Shown in pieces: positions 28,260 to 39,947 of a stretch of 64,000 bases of DNA. Each line of letters begins with the position of its first letter. Positions within the stretch are counted from its first letter, which is position 1. The DNA comes from Xenorhabdus thuongxuanensis (GTDB lineage: Bacteria > Pseudomonadota > Gammaproteobacteria > Enterobacterales > Enterobacteriaceae), in contig NZ_MKGR01000002.1 in assembly GCF_001908095.1 (NCBI RefSeq), forward strand, positions 87,939 to 151,938, given 5' to 3'. The notes under the pieces were generated by a model. That model was not told the DNA's origin and made no database searches. It saw nothing but the letters and a program-made list of their open reading frames with translations. The translations under genes and the position numbers were made by a program.

Positions 28260-30983
28260 ATGGCTACGATACATGTAGACGGCAAAGAATATGATGTAAA
28301 CGGGGCTGATAACCTGTTACAAGCCTGTCTCTCATTGGGGCTTGATATTCCTTATTTTTGCTGGCATCCAGCGCTGGGAAGCGTTGGCGCTTGCCGCCAG
28401 TGTGCGGTGAAGCAATATCAAAACGCGGAAGATACGCGTGGTCGTTTGGTGATGTCTTGTATGACACCGGCGTCAGATGGCACGTATATCTCCATTGATG
28501 ATGAAGAAGCTAAACAGTTCCGTGCCAGTGTTGTGGAATGGTTAATGACCAACCATCCCCACGACTGTCCAGTTTGTGAGGAAGGAGGTAACTGTCATTT
28601 GCAAGATATGACAGTGATGACGGGGCATTCATTCCGAAAATACCGTTTTACCAAACGTACTCACAAAAATCAGGAGTTGGGGCCATTCATTGCTCATGAA
28701 ATGAACCGTTGTATCGCCTGTTACCGTTGTGTCCGTTACTACAAAGATTATGCGGATGGAACAGATTTTGGCGTTTATGGCGCTCATGACAACGTCTATT
28801 TTGGTCGTCCTGAAAGTGGCACATTGGAAAGTGAATTTTCCGGTAACCTCGTTGAAATTTGCCCAACAGGGGTATTTACCGACAAAACACATTCAGAACG
28901 TTATAACCGTAAATGGGACATGCAGTTTGCGCCAAGTATCTGCCAACAGTGCAGCATTGGCTGTAACACCAGCCCTGGTGAACGTTATGGTGAATTGCGC
29001 CGGATAGAAAACCGTTATAACGGCACTGTTAACCACTACTTTATGTGTGACCGCGGGCGTTTCGGTTATGGTTATGTCAACCGTGACGACCGTCCTCGCC
29101 AGCCACAACAGTTGCGTGGTGATCAGTGGATTTCATTGAATGCTGAGCAGGTTATGCAAGGGGGTGCAGACATTTTGCGTCAGGCGAAAAATGCCATTGG
29201 CATCGGTTCACCGCGTGCCAGCATTGAAAGTAACTTTGCCTTGCGTGAATTGGTGGGTGCGGAAAACTTCTACAGCGGCATTTCAGCGGAAGAACAACAT
29301 CGCCTTGATACGATGTTAGAAATTCTCCAGCAAGGTGGAGTCTATACGCCATCCCTGCGTGAAATTGAAGATTATGATGCGGTGCTGGTATTAGGGGAAG
29401 ATCTGACCCAAACGGCTGCTCGTATGGCGTTATCTGTACGTCAGGCAGTTAAGGGCAAAGCGCGTGAAATGGCTGCCGCCCAGAAAGTGGCAGATTGGCA
29501 GATTGCGGCGGTTATGAATATTGGCCAGCACGCCAAATATCCTCTTTTCCTGACCAATGTCGATGAGACCCGACTGGATGATATTGCGGCATGGAGCTAT
29601 CGTGCACCTATTGATGATCAGGCTCGCTTAGGTTTTGCCGTGGCACATGCCTTGAATAACATCGCACCTGCCGTTAATGATCTGCCGGATGAACTGAAAT
29701 CGAAAGTAGAAATCATTGCGCACGCATTGCGTGATGCGAAAAAGCCATTGATTATTAGTGGCAGCAATCCAGGCAGTGATGCTCTGATTCAGGCTGCTGC
29801 CAATATCGCATGGGCCCTGAAAGATAAAGGTTCGGATGTGGGTCTTTCCTATGTTGCTATATATGCCAATAGCCTGGGACTGGCAATGATGGAGGCGCAG
29901 CCATTGGATTCTGCTTTACAGCGTATTGCTAAAGGGGATTCAGATACCGCCATCGTGATGGAAAATGATCTCTATCGTCATGCACCGGCGGATAAAATTG
30001 ATCGCGCACTGGATAGTCTGAAAAATCTGATTGTCGTGGATCACCAACGCACTGCTATCATGGATAAGGCTCATTTGATTCTGTCGGCCTCCAGTTTTGC
30101 TGAAAGCGATGGTACGTTGGTGAATCAGGAAGGTCGTGCCCAACGCTATTTCCAGGTTTACGAACCCGCATTTTATGATAAATCCATCGTTATGTTAGAA
30201 AGCTGGCGCTGGATGCATTCCTTGTATACCACCTATACGCAGTGCCAAACGGACTGGACACAGCTTGATCATGTGATTGCAGCTTGTGTCAAAGTTATGC
30301 CGCAATTCAAAGGCATCATAAATGCGGCACCAGATGCGACATTCCGTATTCGTGGACAAAAATTAGCACGTTCACCTCATCGTTACAGTGGCCGTACAGC
30401 TATGTTAGCTGATGTCAGTGTCCATGAGCAGCGCCAACCACAGGATATCGATACCGCATTTGCTTTCTCGATGGAAGGGAACAACAGCCCATATGCACCA
30501 CGTCAGCAAATCCCATTTGCATGGGCACCAGGCTGGAACTCACCACAAGCCTGGAATAAATTCCAGGCTGAAGTCGGTGGCAAGCTGCGTTTTGGCGATC
30601 CAGGAGTTCGTTTGATTGAAACGGTTGATGGTGGGTTGAACTATTTTGACGCTATCCCGACAGCATTCACTGCGCAAAAAAATCAATGGCATGTTGCGCC
30701 TTATTTCCATTTATTCGGCAGTGAAGAATTGTCACAACGTTCTAATGTAATACAGGAGCGTATGCCTGAGCCGTATGTGATGATCAATCATAAAGATGCG
30801 GAGCATTTGAATGTGAAAGAAGGTGCTGTGATGGCATTTGATTGTGAAGGGCAGAAACTGCGTTTGGCAGTGCGCTTGAGCGGCAATCTGGCCCAAGGGC
30901 AAATCGGCTTGCCACTGGGAATGTCGGGTATACCGCCGGTTCTGGCAGGCAAGTTAGTCCATAACTTACGGGAGGTTGCATAA
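28260..30983 (+). CDS. nuoG: NADH-quinone oxidoreductase subunit G
   Basis: Large iron-sulfur subunit of the peripheral arm. From ATG 28260 it is 907 residues (E. coli 908) and opens [20 protein letters not shown]; in-frame starts at 28215 and 28251 are not well placed for a ribosome site. Cluster ligands visible: [2Fe-2S] [25 protein letters not shown], [4Fe-4S] CIACYRC with the later Cys in ICPTG, and the extra N7 motif CQQCSIGC found in some bacteria. The rest is a molybdopterin-oxidoreductase-like fold without cofactor. Confidence 0.96.
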   Translation: MATIHVDGKEYDVNGADNLLQACLSLGLDIPYFCWHPALGSVGACRQCAVKQYQNAEDTRGRLVMSCMTPASDGTYISIDDEEAKQFRASVVEWLMTNHPHDCPVCEEGGNCHLQDMTVMTGHSFRKYRFTKRTHKNQELGPFIAHEMNRCIACYRCVRYYKDYADGTDFGVYGAHDNVYFGRPESGTLESEFSGNLVEICPTGVFTDKTHSERYNRKWDMQFAPSICQQCSIGCNTSPGERYGELRRIENRYNGTVNHYFMCDRGRFGYGYVNRDDRPRQPQQLRGDQWISLNAEQVMQGGADILRQAKNAIGIGSPRASIESNFALRELVGAENFYSGISAEEQHRLDTMLEILQQGGVYTPSLREIEDYDAVLVLGEDLTQTAARMALSVRQAVKGKAREMAAAQKVADWQIAAVMNIGQHAKYPLFLTNVDETRLDDIAAWSYRAPIDDQARLGFAVAHALNNIAPAVNDLPDELKSKVEIIAHALRDAKKPLIISGSNPGSDALIQAAANIAWALKDKGSDVGLSYVAIYANSLGLAMMEAQPLDSALQRIAKGDSDTAIVMENDLYRHAPADKIDRALDSLKNLIVVDHQRTAIMDKAHLILSASSFAESDGTLVNQEGRAQRYFQVYEPAFYDKSIVMLESWRWMHSLYTTYTQCQTDWTQLDHVIAACVKVMPQFKGIINAAPDATFRIRGQKLARSPHRYSGRTAMLADVSVHEQRQPQDIDTAFAFSMEGNNSPYAPRQQIPFAWAPGWNSPQAWNKFQAEVGGKLRFGDPGVRLIETVDGGLNYFDAIPTAFTAQKNQWHVAPYFHLFGSEELSQRSNVIQERMPEPYVMINHKDAEHLNVKEGAVMAFDCEGQKLRLAVRLSGNLAQGQIGLPLGMSGIPPVLAGKLVHNLREVA

Positions 30984-31960
30984 TGAGCTGGTTTACTCCC
31001 GAGGTAATTGAAATCCTGATTGCTGTATTGAAAGCTATTGCCATTCTATTGGTAGTGGTTATCTGCGGGGCATTCATGAGTTTCTTTGAACGCCGCATTC
31101 TTGGACTGTTTCAAAACCGTTATGGGCCAAATCGTGTAGGTTGGGGCGGTTCATTGCAGCTTGTTGCAGACATGATCAAAATGTTCTTTAAAGAAGACTG
31201 GGCACCACGTTTTTCTGACAGAGCCATTTTCACTTTGGCTCCAGTCATTGCATTCTGCTCAATGCTTTTGGCCTTTGCGATTGTACCAATAAGTCCAACA
31301 TGGATGGTTTCAGACCTGAATATCGGCATCTTATTCTTCATGATGTTGGCGGGCCTGGCGGTTTATTCTGTGCTGTTTGCGGGTTGGGCGAGTAACAACA
31401 AATATGCCCTGCTGGGTGCGATGCGGGCATCGGCACAGACATTGAGTTATGAAGTTTTTCTTGGTATGTCCATGATGGGAGTTGTGGCACAAGCTGGCTC
31501 CTTTAACATGGTGGATATCGTCAATTCACAGCAACATGTGTGGAATGTTATTCCTCAATTCTTTGGCTTCCTGACCTTTGCCATTGCGGGCGTAGCAGTA
31601 TGTCACCGCCATCCCTTTGACCAACCGGAAGCAGAGCAAGAACTGGCCGACGGTTATCACATTGAATATTCCGGTATGAAATTTGGTCTGTTCTTTGTCG
31701 GGGAATATATTGCAATAGTGACGGTATCAGCTTTGATCGTCACGCTGTTCTTTGGTGGCTGGAATGGGCCTCTTTTGCCGCCATTCGTCTGGTTTGCGCT
31801 AAAAACAGCATTTTTTATGATGATGTTCATCTTGATCCGTGCTGCATTGCCGCGTCCTCGTTATGACCAGGTGATGTCGTTTGGTTGGAAAATCTGTCTG
31901 CCGTTAACGTTACTTAATATGCTAGCGACAGCCGCAGTTATTTTATACAACGCTCAATAA
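30983..31960 (+). CDS. nuoH: NADH-quinone oxidoreductase subunit H
   Basis: Membrane subunit joining the quinone channel to the proton-pumping arm. 325 residues, eight helices. Visible are [20 protein letters not shown] and the acidic loop [20 protein letters not shown] involved in coupling. The start overlaps the nuoG stop (TAATG). Confidence 0.97.
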   Translation: MSWFTPEVIEILIAVLKAIAILLVVVICGAFMSFFERRILGLFQNRYGPNRVGWGGSLQLVADMIKMFFKEDWAPRFSDRAIFTLAPVIAFCSMLLAFAIVPISPTWMVSDLNIGILFFMMLAGLAVYSVLFAGWASNNKYALLGAMRASAQTLSYEVFLGMSMMGVVAQAGSFNMVDIVNSQQHVWNVIPQFFGFLTFAIAGVAVCHRHPFDQPEAEQELADGYHIEYSGMKFGLFFVGEYIAIVTVSALIVTLFFGGWNGPLLPPFVWFALKTAFFMMMFILIRAALPRPRYDQVMSFGWKICLPLTLLNMLATAAVILYNAQ

Positions 31961-31975
31961 AGGGGTGATTGAACC

Positions 31976-32518
31976 ATGACATTGAAAGAATTAGTGGTCG
32001 GTTTCGCCACCCAGGTACGCAGTATTTGGATGATAGGGCTTCATGCCTTCCATAAACGCGAAACAAAAATGTATCCGGAAGAGCCAGTTTATCTGCCACC
32101 CCGTTACCGTGGGCGCATCGTTCTGACGCGTGATCCTGACGGTGAAGAGCGTTGTGTTGCGTGTAACTTGTGTGCAGCGGTATGTCCAGTGGGATGTATC
32201 TCACTGCAAAAAGCCGAGCATAAGGATGGCCGCTGGTATCCTGAATTCTTCCGCGTCAACTTTTCGCGTTGCATTTTCTGCGGCCTGTGTGAAGAAGCGT
32301 GCCCAACTACCGCTATTCAGTTGACACCGGATTTTGAACTGGGTGAATTCAAGCGTCAGGATCTGGTGTATGAGAAAGAAGATCTGCTGATTTCAGGGCC
32401 AGGTAAATATCCTGACTATAACTTTTACCGTAAGACAGGTATGGCAATTGACGGCAAGGATAAAGGCGAAGCCGACAATGAGGCCAAGCCTATCGACGTT
32501 AAAAGCCTGTTGCCGTAA
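31976..32518 (+). CDS. nuoI: NADH-quinone oxidoreductase subunit I
   Basis: Ferredoxin-like subunit with clusters N6a and N6b. 180 residues. Both [4Fe-4S] motifs are complete: [15 protein letters not shown] and [15 protein letters not shown]. The N-terminal stretch contacts the membrane arm. Confidence 0.98.
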   Translation: MTLKELVVGFATQVRSIWMIGLHAFHKRETKMYPEEPVYLPPRYRGRIVLTRDPDGEERCVACNLCAAVCPVGCISLQKAEHKDGRWYPEFFRVNFSRCIFCGLCEEACPTTAIQLTPDFELGEFKRQDLVYEKEDLLISGPGKYPDYNFYRKTGMAIDGKDKGEADNEAKPIDVKSLLP

Positions 32519-32530
32519 GGAGCGATATTC

Positions 32531-33061
32531 ATGGAATTTACATTTTATGTCGCAGGGCTGGTTGCTATTCTCGCAACACTCAGGGTAATAACCCATACGA
32601 ACCCAGTGCATGCACTGTTGTATCTGATTATTTCTTTATTGGCACTGTCTATCGTATTTTTTTCGATGGGGGCCTATTTTGCTGGTGCTTTAGAGATCAT
32701 CGTTTACGCGGGCGCAATTATGGTGTTGTTCGTCTTCGTCGTGATGATGCTGAATCTGGGAAAATCAGTTGTCGAGCAGGAACGGCGATGGTTACAACCC
32801 CGTGTTTGGATTGGCCCGTCAATCCTGTCTATCGTGCTGTTGATTGTGTTGATTTACGCCATCAGCACTCTGCCATCCGCTGAAATCAGTGGTGAAGTGG
32901 TCAGTGCCAAAGAAGTGGGCATTAGCCTGTTTGGCCCTTATGTATTGGCGGTCGAGCTGGCCTCTTTGCTGCTGTTGGCAGGATTGGTAGTGGCTTACCA
33001 CATCGGCCGTGAAAACCGACAAGGGGAAGTGATCAGCAATCGTGCGGAGGACCAACAATAA
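32531..33061 (+). CDS. nuoJ: NADH-quinone oxidoreductase subunit J
   Basis: Membrane-arm subunit of 176 residues with five helices. The helix-3 stretch [20 protein letters not shown], with its conserved Glu and pi-bulge region, is diagnostic. AGGAG precedes the ATG. It shares the TAATG junction with nuoK. Confidence 0.96.
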   Translation: MEFTFYVAGLVAILATLRVITHTNPVHALLYLIISLLALSIVFFSMGAYFAGALEIIVYAGAIMVLFVFVVMMLNLGKSVVEQERRWLQPRVWIGPSILSIVLLIVLIYAISTLPSAEISGEVVSAKEVGISLFGPYVLAVELASLLLLAGLVVAYHIGRENRQGEVISNRAEDQQ

Positions 33062-33363
33062 TGATAGCGTTACACCATGGCCTCATTCTGGCGGCTATTT
33101 TGTTTACATTGGGCTTCACCTGCCTGATTATCCGCCGCAATCTATTGTTTATGCTGATCGGGTTGGAAATTATGATCAATGCTTCAGCGCTGGCGTTTGT
33201 CGTTGCTGGCAGCTATTGGCTCCAGCCTGATGGTCAGGTGATGTACATTCTGGCCATTACTCTGGCAGCAGCCGAGGCGAGCATCGGTTTGGCACTGTTA
33301 CTACAGTTGCACCGTCGTCGCCAAAACCTGAATATTGATACAGTCAGTGAGATGCGCGGATGA
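33061..33363 (+). CDS. nuoK: NADH-quinone oxidoreductase subunit K
   Basis: Small three-helix subunit of 100 residues, as in E. coli. The buried glutamates needed for proton transfer are visible in [16 protein letters not shown] and [15 protein letters not shown]. It overlaps nuoL by an ATGA junction. Confidence 0.97.
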   Translation: MIALHHGLILAAILFTLGFTCLIIRRNLLFMLIGLEIMINASALAFVVAGSYWLQPDGQVMYILAITLAAAEASIGLALLLQLHRRRQNLNIDTVSEMRG

Positions 33364-35222
33364 ACTTACTCTATTTAACAATTCTGCTGCCACTGCTGGG
33401 ATTTTTGCTATTGGCATTTTCCCGTGGCCGCTGGTCTGAAAATTTGTCAGCCACTATTGGGATTGGTTCTGTTGGGTTGGCAGCTTTGGTCACATTCTGG
33501 GCTGCAATTGATTTTCTTACCCAGGATGGGGCAGGGGGGCTGGTCTACAGCCAAACGTTGTGGAACTGGATGGCGGTAGATAATTTCAGCATCCCTATTA
33601 ATCTGGTACTGGATGGTCTGTCGCTGACGATGCTTAGTGTTGTGACCGGCGTTGGTTTTCTGATCCATATTTACGCTTCTTGGTATATGCGTGGTGAAGA
33701 GGGATACTCCCGCTTTTTCGCTTATACCAACCTATTTATCGCCAGCATGGTGATATTGGTGCTGGCAGATAACATCCTGCTGATGTACCTCGGTTGGGAA
33801 GGTGTAGGCCTGTGCAGTTACCTGTTGATCGGTTTCTACTACAAAACCCCTGCCAATGGTGCGGCGGCAATGAAAGCCTTCATTGTGACCCGTGTTGGTG
33901 ACGTATTTCTTGCCATTGGCATGTTTATTCTTTATGACCAGCTTGGTACGTTGAGTTTCCGCGAATTGGCGGTATTAGCACCACAACATATTGAAATAGG
34001 TTCTAGCGCGATCACCTGGGCAACCTTGATGATTCTGGGTGGCGCTGTCGGTAAATCAGCTCAATTACCATTGCAAACATGGCTGGCGGATGCGATGGCT
34101 GGCCCAACACCGGTTTCTGCCTTGATCCACGCCGCTACAATGGTTACCGCTGGTGTTTATTTGATTGCTCGCAGCCATGCATTATTCTTGATGGCGCCTG
34201 ATATTTTGCATTTGGTCGGTATTATTGGTGCGATCACTTTGCTGTTGGCAGGTTTTGCAGCACTGGTACAGACAGATATCAAACGAGTGCTGGCTTACTC
34301 CACCATGAGCCAGATTGGCTACATGTTTCTGGCATTGGGCGTACAGGCGTGGGATGCAGCTATCTTTCATCTAATGACTCATGCGTTCTTTAAAGCGTTA
34401 CTGTTCCTGGCTTCTGGCTCAGTGATCCTGGCCTGCCATCATGAACAAAACATTTTCAAAATGGGGGGCCTGAGCAAGCGTATCCCATTTGTTTATCTCT
34501 GCTTCCTGGTGGGTGGCTCTGCGTTGTCGGCACTGCCATTACTGACAGCCGGTTTCTACAGTAAAGATGAGATCCTGTGGGGCGCGTTAGCAAATGGTCA
34601 TATGAACCTGATGCTGGCAGGGCTGATTGGAGCATTGATGACATCACTGTATACCTTCCGCATGATCTTTATCGTGTTCCACGGTGAAGAAAATACCTAT
34701 GCTCATCCAGTCAAGGGTATTACCCATACCTTGCCATTATCAGTATTGCTGGTGCTGTCCACTTTTGTTGGCGCGCTGATTGTGCCACCGCTGGCGGGCG
34801 TCTTACCTGAGAGTGTTCTGTCAGAAAACAGTGCGACAGGGCATGATGGCAAAATGACATTGGAAATCGTTTCTGGTGTGATTGCCGTTGTCGGTATCTT
34901 GCTGGCGGCTGCATTGTATCTGGGCAAACGTGGTGTGGTTAATGCTACGGCGAACAGTGCACCAGGGCGCTTTTTCTCCACATGGTGGTTCCATGCCTGG
35001 GGATTTGACGTACTGTATGACTGGGTATTTGTGAAACCATTCAAGGGCATTACCCGTTTGTTGCAGAGTGATCCTTTGAACTCACTGATGAATATTCCAG
35101 CTATATTGTCACGTTGGGGCAATAAAGGGCTTCGTTGGAGTGAGAACGGACAAGTCCGTTGGTACGCTACCTCTATGGGGTTGGGTGCAGTGCTGGTTTT
35201 AGCTCTGCTGCTTTTGGTTTAA
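33360..35222 (+). CDS. nuoL: NADH-quinone oxidoreductase subunit L
   Basis: Antiporter-like proton pump at the far end of the membrane arm, with the long lateral helix along it. 620 residues (E. coli 613). Key features: the Glu in [18 protein letters not shown], Lys in [20 protein letters not shown] followed by [20 protein letters not shown], and the C-terminal lateral helix region after about residue 520. Confidence 0.96.
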   Translation: MNLLYLTILLPLLGFLLLAFSRGRWSENLSATIGIGSVGLAALVTFWAAIDFLTQDGAGGLVYSQTLWNWMAVDNFSIPINLVLDGLSLTMLSVVTGVGFLIHIYASWYMRGEEGYSRFFAYTNLFIASMVILVLADNILLMYLGWEGVGLCSYLLIGFYYKTPANGAAAMKAFIVTRVGDVFLAIGMFILYDQLGTLSFRELAVLAPQHIEIGSSAITWATLMILGGAVGKSAQLPLQTWLADAMAGPTPVSALIHAATMVTAGVYLIARSHALFLMAPDILHLVGIIGAITLLLAGFAALVQTDIKRVLAYSTMSQIGYMFLALGVQAWDAAIFHLMTHAFFKALLFLASGSVILACHHEQNIFKMGGLSKRIPFVYLCFLVGGSALSALPLLTAGFYSKDEILWGALANGHMNLMLAGLIGALMTSLYTFRMIFIVFHGEENTYAHPVKGITHTLPLSVLLVLSTFVGALIVPPLAGVLPESVLSENSATGHDGKMTLEIVSGVIAVVGILLAAALYLGKRGVVNATANSAPGRFFSTWWFHAWGFDVLYDWVFVKPFKGITRLLQSDPLNSLMNIPAILSRWGNKGLRWSENGQVRWYATSMGLGAVLVLALLLLV

Positions 35223-35241
35223 TTAAGGGACATATTGCGCC

Positions 35242-36762
35242 ATGCTACTACCTTGGCTAATTCTTCTGCCCTTCATCGGGGGCCTGCTGTGTTGGCAGGC
35301 AGAGCGCTTCGGCACCCGTATGCCGCGTTGGATAGCGCTTCTGGCGATGGGACTGACGCTGTTACTCTCCCTGTACCTGTGGTTACAGGGCGGTTATACA
35401 CTCACCAACCCACAGGGAATACCACAGTGGCAATCAGAGTTCTTGCTTCAGTGGATCCCACGTTTTGGCATTAGCATTCATTTGGCATTGGATGGTTTGT
35501 CCTTGCTAATGGTGGTGCTGACTGCATTATTGGGTTTGATGGCAATCCTCTGTTCGTGGAATGAAAACCAGCCATACCAGGGTTTCTTCCACCTGAATCT
35601 GTTGTGGATATTGGGCGGTGTGATGGGGGTTTTCCTTGCCATTGACCTGTTCTTGTTCTTCTTCTTCTGGGAAGTGATGTTGGTACCGATGTACTTCCTG
35701 ATTGCACTGTGGGGACACAGAGGCTCGGAAGGTAAAACTCGTATCACTGCGGCAACGAAATTTTTCATCTATACCCAGGCCAGTGGTTTGGTGATGCTGA
35801 TTGCGATTCTGGCATTGGCTTTCATTCACCATGATGCAACCGGTGAATGGACATTCAACTATGAAAAATTGTTGCATACACCGATGTCATACACCGTTCA
35901 ATATCTGTTGATGTTGGGTTTCTTCATTGCATTCGCGGTGAAGATGCCGGTTGTGCCTTTACACGGCTGGCTGCCAGATGCCCATAGTCAGGCACCAACA
36001 GCAGGTTCAGTTGACCTTGCGGGGATTTTGCTGAAAACCGCGGCATACGGTTTGTTGCGTTTCAGCTTGCCTCTATTCCCACAAGCCTCTGCGGAATTTG
36101 CTCCGATTGCGATGTGGCTGGGCATCATTGGCATTTTCTACGGCGCATGGATGGCATTCAGCCAGACTGATATCAAGCGCTTGATTGCCTATACCAGTGT
36201 TTCCCACATGGGCTTTGTACTTATCGCCATATACACAGGTAGCCAATTAGCTTATCAGGGAGCGGTGATCCAGATGATTGCACATGGCCTGTCAGCAGCG
36301 GGCTTGTTTATTCTGTGTGGTCAGCTCTATGAACGCCTGCATACCCGAGACATGCGCCAAATGGGCGGATTGTGGGGAAGAATTCAACTCTTGCCTGCGA
36401 TATCCCTGTTTTTTGCGGTAGCAACCTTGGGTATGCCAGGAACCGGTAACTTTGTTGGTGAATTTATGATCCTGTTTGGCAGCTTTAGTAAATTTACCTT
36501 GATTACCACGGTCTCCGTGTTCGGTTTGGTTTTTGCCTCCGTTTATGCACTGTACTTGATGCAGAAAGCTTATTACGGTACGCCAAAAACGGATAAGCCC
36601 TTACAGAGAATGGATGTGCGTGAAATTTCCATTCTGCTGCTGTTGGTCGTCTTATTGGTGATTTTGGGCGTTTACCCGCAGCCAATCCTTGATACCTCAG
36701 CCGCAGCAATGAGTAACATCCAGAATTGGTATTCTGCTTCACTTTTAACTACAAGGCCGTAA
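35242..36762 (+). CDS. nuoM: NADH-quinone oxidoreductase subunit M
   Basis: Second antiporter-like subunit, 506 residues (E. coli 509). Catalytic Glu in FFFFWEVMLVPMYFLIALWG, Lys in FFIAFAVKMPVVPLHGWLPD followed by AHSQAPTAGSVDLAGILLKT, and the TDIKRLIAYTSVSHMGF helix are visible. Confidence 0.97.
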   Translation: MLLPWLILLPFIGGLLCWQAERFGTRMPRWIALLAMGLTLLLSLYLWLQGGYTLTNPQGIPQWQSEFLLQWIPRFGISIHLALDGLSLLMVVLTALLGLMAILCSWNENQPYQGFFHLNLLWILGGVMGVFLAIDLFLFFFFWEVMLVPMYFLIALWGHRGSEGKTRITAATKFFIYTQASGLVMLIAILALAFIHHDATGEWTFNYEKLLHTPMSYTVQYLLMLGFFIAFAVKMPVVPLHGWLPDAHSQAPTAGSVDLAGILLKTAAYGLLRFSLPLFPQASAEFAPIAMWLGIIGIFYGAWMAFSQTDIKRLIAYTSVSHMGFVLIAIYTGSQLAYQGAVIQMIAHGLSAAGLFILCGQLYERLHTRDMRQMGGLWGRIQLLPAISLFFAVATLGMPGTGNFVGEFMILFGSFSKFTLITTVSVFGLVFASVYALYLMQKAYYGTPKTDKPLQRMDVREISILLLLVVLLVILGVYPQPILDTSAAAMSNIQNWYSASLLTTRP

Positions 36763-36768
36763 TTCGCC

Positions 36769-38226
36769 ATGACAATAACTTCTGAACAATTGATCGCACT
36801 GTTGCCGCTATTGATCGTCGGATTGACGGTGGTGGTTGTGATGCTGTCCATTGCGTGGCGACGCGATCATTTCACCAATGTCACCTTGACGGTGATTGGT
36901 CTAAACCTGGCTCTGTTCTCTCTCTATTTTGTGGGACAGCAGGAGCCAATGGATGTCACGCCATTGATTCATGTAGATCGTTTTGCAATGTTCTATACTG
37001 GCCTTGTGCTAATTGCGAGCCTTGCAACAACGACATTTGCCTACTCATGGTTGGAAAATTATCCCGATAATAAAGAAGAATTTTATCTGTTGGTGATGAT
37101 CGCGGCGGTTGGGGGAATTCTGCTCTCTTCTGCCAACCACATGGCATCACTGTTTATCGGAATTGAATTGATCACTCTGCCTCTGTTTGGTTTAGTGGGT
37201 TATGCGTATCGCCAGAAACGTTCGTTAGAAGCGGGCATCAAATATATGTTGCTGTCTGCGGCCGCGTCTTCATTCTTGCTATTCGGTATTGCACTGCTGT
37301 ATGCAGAATCCGGTGACTTGTCTTTCTCATCACTCGGCAAGAGTTTGAGCGATAGCAAACTGCATGAACCGTTAGTGCTGGCTGGTTTGGGGATGATGAT
37401 CGTAGGACTGGGTTTTAAACTTTCCCTCGTGCCTTTCCAACTGTGGACACCGGATGTTTATCAAGGCGCACCAGCACCGGTATCGACCTTTCTGGCGACG
37501 GCAAGTAAGGTTGCGATCTTTGCAGTGATCATGCGCTTATTCATCGAAGCACCAGTGGCTGAAAGCACAACCTTACGTATTCTGCTAACTGTGATTGCCA
37601 TTGCATCTATCCTGTTTGGTAACTTGTTGGCATTGACACAAAGCAATATCAAACGACTGCTGGGTTACTCATCCATTGCTCATTTGGGATATTTGCTGGT
37701 GGTATTGGTTGCTATCAAAGATCATACCTTGGCAGAAGAGACGGCAGGTATTTATCTGGTCGGTTATTTGCTTGCCAGCATCGGGGCATTTGGCGTAGTC
37801 AGTTTGATGTCTAGCCCATACAGAGGGCCAGATGCGGATTCACTGTTCTCATATCGTGGCCTGTTCTGGCATAAACCAATTCTGTCATCGGTTATGACTG
37901 TCATGATGTTGTCATTGGCAGGAATACCATTAACATTTGGTTTCATTGGCAAATTCTATGTTATCGCGACAGGTGTTGAAGCAGGATTGTGGTGGTTGAC
38001 CGGTGCAGTTGTAGTGGGTAGTGCCATCGGCCTTTACTACTATCTGCGCGTGATGGTGAGCTTGTACCTGCCAGCACCGAAAGCATTGAACCGTGATACA
38101 CCACGCAATTGGGCATTTACTTCTGGCGGGATTGTTGTATTGCTTGCTGCGTTACTGGTGTTGATCCTTGGTATTTGGCCACAACCGCTGATTGATATTG
38201 TTCAGCTGACGAGAAGCGTTTTGTAA
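36769..38226 (+). CDS. nuoN: NADH-quinone oxidoreductase subunit N
   Basis: Third antiporter-like subunit and last gene of the operon, 485 residues as in E. coli. Marks: [40 protein letters not shown] followed by [18 protein letters not shown], and [21 protein letters not shown] strong terminator follows. Confidence 0.97.
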   Translation: MTITSEQLIALLPLLIVGLTVVVVMLSIAWRRDHFTNVTLTVIGLNLALFSLYFVGQQEPMDVTPLIHVDRFAMFYTGLVLIASLATTTFAYSWLENYPDNKEEFYLLVMIAAVGGILLSSANHMASLFIGIELITLPLFGLVGYAYRQKRSLEAGIKYMLLSAAASSFLLFGIALLYAESGDLSFSSLGKSLSDSKLHEPLVLAGLGMMIVGLGFKLSLVPFQLWTPDVYQGAPAPVSTFLATASKVAIFAVIMRLFIEAPVAESTTLRILLTVIAIASILFGNLLALTQSNIKRLLGYSSIAHLGYLLVVLVAIKDHTLAEETAGIYLVGYLLASIGAFGVVSLMSSPYRGPDADSLFSYRGLFWHKPILSSVMTVMMLSLAGIPLTFGFIGKFYVIATGVEAGLWWLTGAVVVGSAIGLYYYLRVMVSLYLPAPKALNRDTPRNWAFTSGGIVVLLAALLVLILGIWPQPLIDIVQLTRSVL

Positions 38227-38250
38227 ATAATAAGATAAAGAAACTATTTT

Positions 38251-38288
38251 AAAGACTCAGTGACTGTTGACTGGGTCTTTTTTATTTT
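38251..38288. terminator. nuo operon terminator
   Basis: AAAGACTCAG (38251-38260) pairs with CTGGGTCTTT (38271-38280) with one mismatch, followed by a long T-rich run. It lies 25 bp after the nuoN stop and reaches into the 3' end of the convergent YeeE-like gene. The A-rich sequence on its left could let it work in both directions. Confidence 0.85.
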
Positions 38289-38686
38289 TTACGATCCACC
38301 AACCACATTCCGACACTCATTGCCAGCACAAAAGCGAATCCTTTTGCATATCCCGCTCCCAGTAGTACTAACCCTGGTCCCGGACAAATCCCAGCAATTC
38401 CCCATCCCAGTCCAAAAAGCGCGGCTCCCCCTATCAAACGCCAGTCTATTTGACGTTGGTCAGGTAATATCATTGGTGTACCACAAAGTGTATACTGACG
38501 ACGTTTAGCCAGTATGAAACCTACTAAACCGATAAGAATAGCGCCCATCATCACAAATGCCAGGGATGGGTCCCACGGATGTGCCAGATCCAGAAAGCCT
38601 AAAACTTTAGCGGGGTTTGCCATGCCACTGATAATTAATCCTAAACCAAAAATGACACCAGACAGAAAAGAAAATATCACTATCAT
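38282..38686 (-). CDS. YeeE/YedE (DUF6691) sulfur-transport half-protein
   Basis: 134-residue membrane protein with about four helices, the C-terminal half of a split YeeE/YedE transporter. The conserved FGLGWGIAGICPGPGLVLLG segment carries the single Cys typical of this half; the N-terminus FGLGLIISGMANPAKVLGFL is the other family block. YeeE/TsuA proteins import thiosulfate or related sulfur species by passing them along Cys residues. It starts three bases after its partner gene, so the two are co-translated and probably form one transporter. Confidence 0.85.
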   Translation of the reverse strand: MIVIFSFLSGVIFGLGLIISGMANPAKVLGFLDLAHPWDPSLAFVMMGAILIGLVGFILAKRRQYTLCGTPMILPDQRQIDWRLIGGAALFGLGWGIAGICPGPGLVLLGAGYAKGFAFVLAMSVGMWLVDRKK

Positions 38687-38689
38687 TTT

Positions 38690-39127
38690 TCACCTCACTA
38701 AGAACCAGTAACCCAACACTGTTGCAGTGACAAATCCCACAGCCATAAAGATCAGGGTGGCGATTAACGAACGCAAAGAGAGACGAGAGAGTCCACATAC
38801 GCCATGCCCGCTGGTACAACCGGAACCAATACGTGTTCCTATTCCCACTAAAAGACCAGCGATAATGACAGCAGGCCAAGATGCCGTAACCGTGATTTTT
38901 GGTAATGGATGCAGCAGGCCATAGAGTATAGGGGCAATAACTATCCCTGCGAGAAATGCCACCCGCCATGAGCGATCATTTGTTTTACGTTGCAGTAATC
39001 CACCAAGAATACCGCTGATACCAGCAATTCGGCCGCAAAACAACACCAGCACAATTGCCGCTAGGCCAACCAATATTCCCCCACCAAAGCTCAGCCATGG
39101 TGTAAACTGGGCAAAGTTAATGCTCAT
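38690..39127 (-). CDS. YeeE/YedE sulfur-transport half-protein
   Basis: 145-residue membrane protein, the N-terminal half of a split YeeE/YedE transporter. The key motif RIGSGCTSGHGVCGLSRLSL has the two Cys residues of the sulfur pathway. It starts one base after the stop of the ArsR-family regulator gene and is followed at once by the second half. Such pairs under a BigR-like regulator occur in sulfide or persulfide detoxification operons. No persulfide dioxygenase or rhodanese gene is visible next to it here. Confidence 0.85.
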   Translation of the reverse strand: MSINFAQFTPWLSFGGGILVGLAAIVLVLFCGRIAGISGILGGLLQRKTNDRSWRVAFLAGIVIAPILYGLLHPLPKITVTASWPAVIIAGLLVGIGTRIGSGCTSGHGVCGLSRLSLRSLIATLIFMAVGFVTATVLGYWFLVR

Positions 39128-39128
39128 C

Positions 39129-39458
39129 CTAATCTCCTGTTATTTCCGGTTTTGGGCAATACAAGGTATAGAGAGTATGAAGCAATGTCAGAATACGTTC
39201 GTCTTCAATACGATAGAAAATTTGTTTTCCTTCCCGCCGCGTCTGCACCAGATTCAATCGCCGCATTACACCAAGCTGTTGTGACAGTGTTGGTTGGCGG
39301 ATGCCCACTGCTTCTTCAAGCTGTCCAACAGAAGACTCTCCTTGACTAAGCTGGCACATCAATAATAAGCGATCATCATTGGCAAGTGCTCGTAACACAT
39401 CTGCCGCCTGTTCGGCAGCTTCCTGCATTGCTTGTTGTACAGGATGATTTACCTTCAT
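39129..39458 (-). CDS. ArsR-family persulfide-type sensor (BigR/YgaV-like)
   Basis: 109-residue winged-helix repressor. The recognition helix region is VGIRQPTLSQQLGVMRRLNL, then the wing RREGKQIFYRI. It has just two Cys residues, C35 (LLLMCQLSQ) and C101 (LYTLYCPKPE), 66 residues apart. This is the pattern I recall for BigR/SqrR/YgaV, which form a tetrasulfide or disulfide bridge to sense reactive sulfur. ATG 39458 has GTGAGG eight bases before it; ATG 39464 is also in frame but too close to it. It is first of a three-gene minus-strand operon with the YeeE pair and probably represses its own promoter in the AT-rich DNA just upstream (39480-39520). Confidence 0.85.
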   Translation of the reverse strand: MKVNHPVQQAMQEAAEQAADVLRALANDDRLLLMCQLSQGESSVGQLEEAVGIRQPTLSQQLGVMRRLNLVQTRREGKQIFYRIEDERILTLLHTLYTLYCPKPEITGD

Positions 39459-39947
39459 TACCATATCCTCACCTTGACAATTTATTTTTTTATATAATAT
39501 AATTTTGTAAATTAAATGCAAGCCGAATGGGCGCTTTTCATTCCAAAGCCACCAGGCATAATAGGCAATAAAGTGTAAGGACGTACGCAACGTACCCACT
39601 GACTTGCTTGTGGTGTAGGTAAGTTCCCTTTGGGTTACTAATAAGAATGTATTTAGGCAGGTAAACTTGATTCAAGTGAGAGAAAATTTAAATAGTTTTT
39701 TAGAAAAAATGATTATTTACGGTAAACTAATAAAAGTATCTGACAGTCAATATAAATTGTGATAAAACGATATAATCAATGTATTATTCTGCGTTATTTT
39801 CACTAAAATAGATTGGTGTTTTCGAAGAGCGGGCTTTTCTAGCGTTATGATATTATAGTGCCAATAATGACGAAAAACCGCCATAAAATGTCACTATAAT
39901 AACAATCTTGACTTAAAAGCATCAAGCGTTTGCAGGGGGAATCTTTA
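39459..39947. other. Intergenic region upstream of the ArsR-type operon
   Basis: About 490 bp with no supported gene. The part at 39480-39520 is almost pure A/T and probably contains the promoter and operator of the sulfur operon. A perfect 10-bp inverted repeat, TATTATAGTG (39851-39860) with CACTATAATA (39892-39901), lies 47 bp past the stop codon of the EAL gene; its arms are 31 bp apart. Confidence 0.45.
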
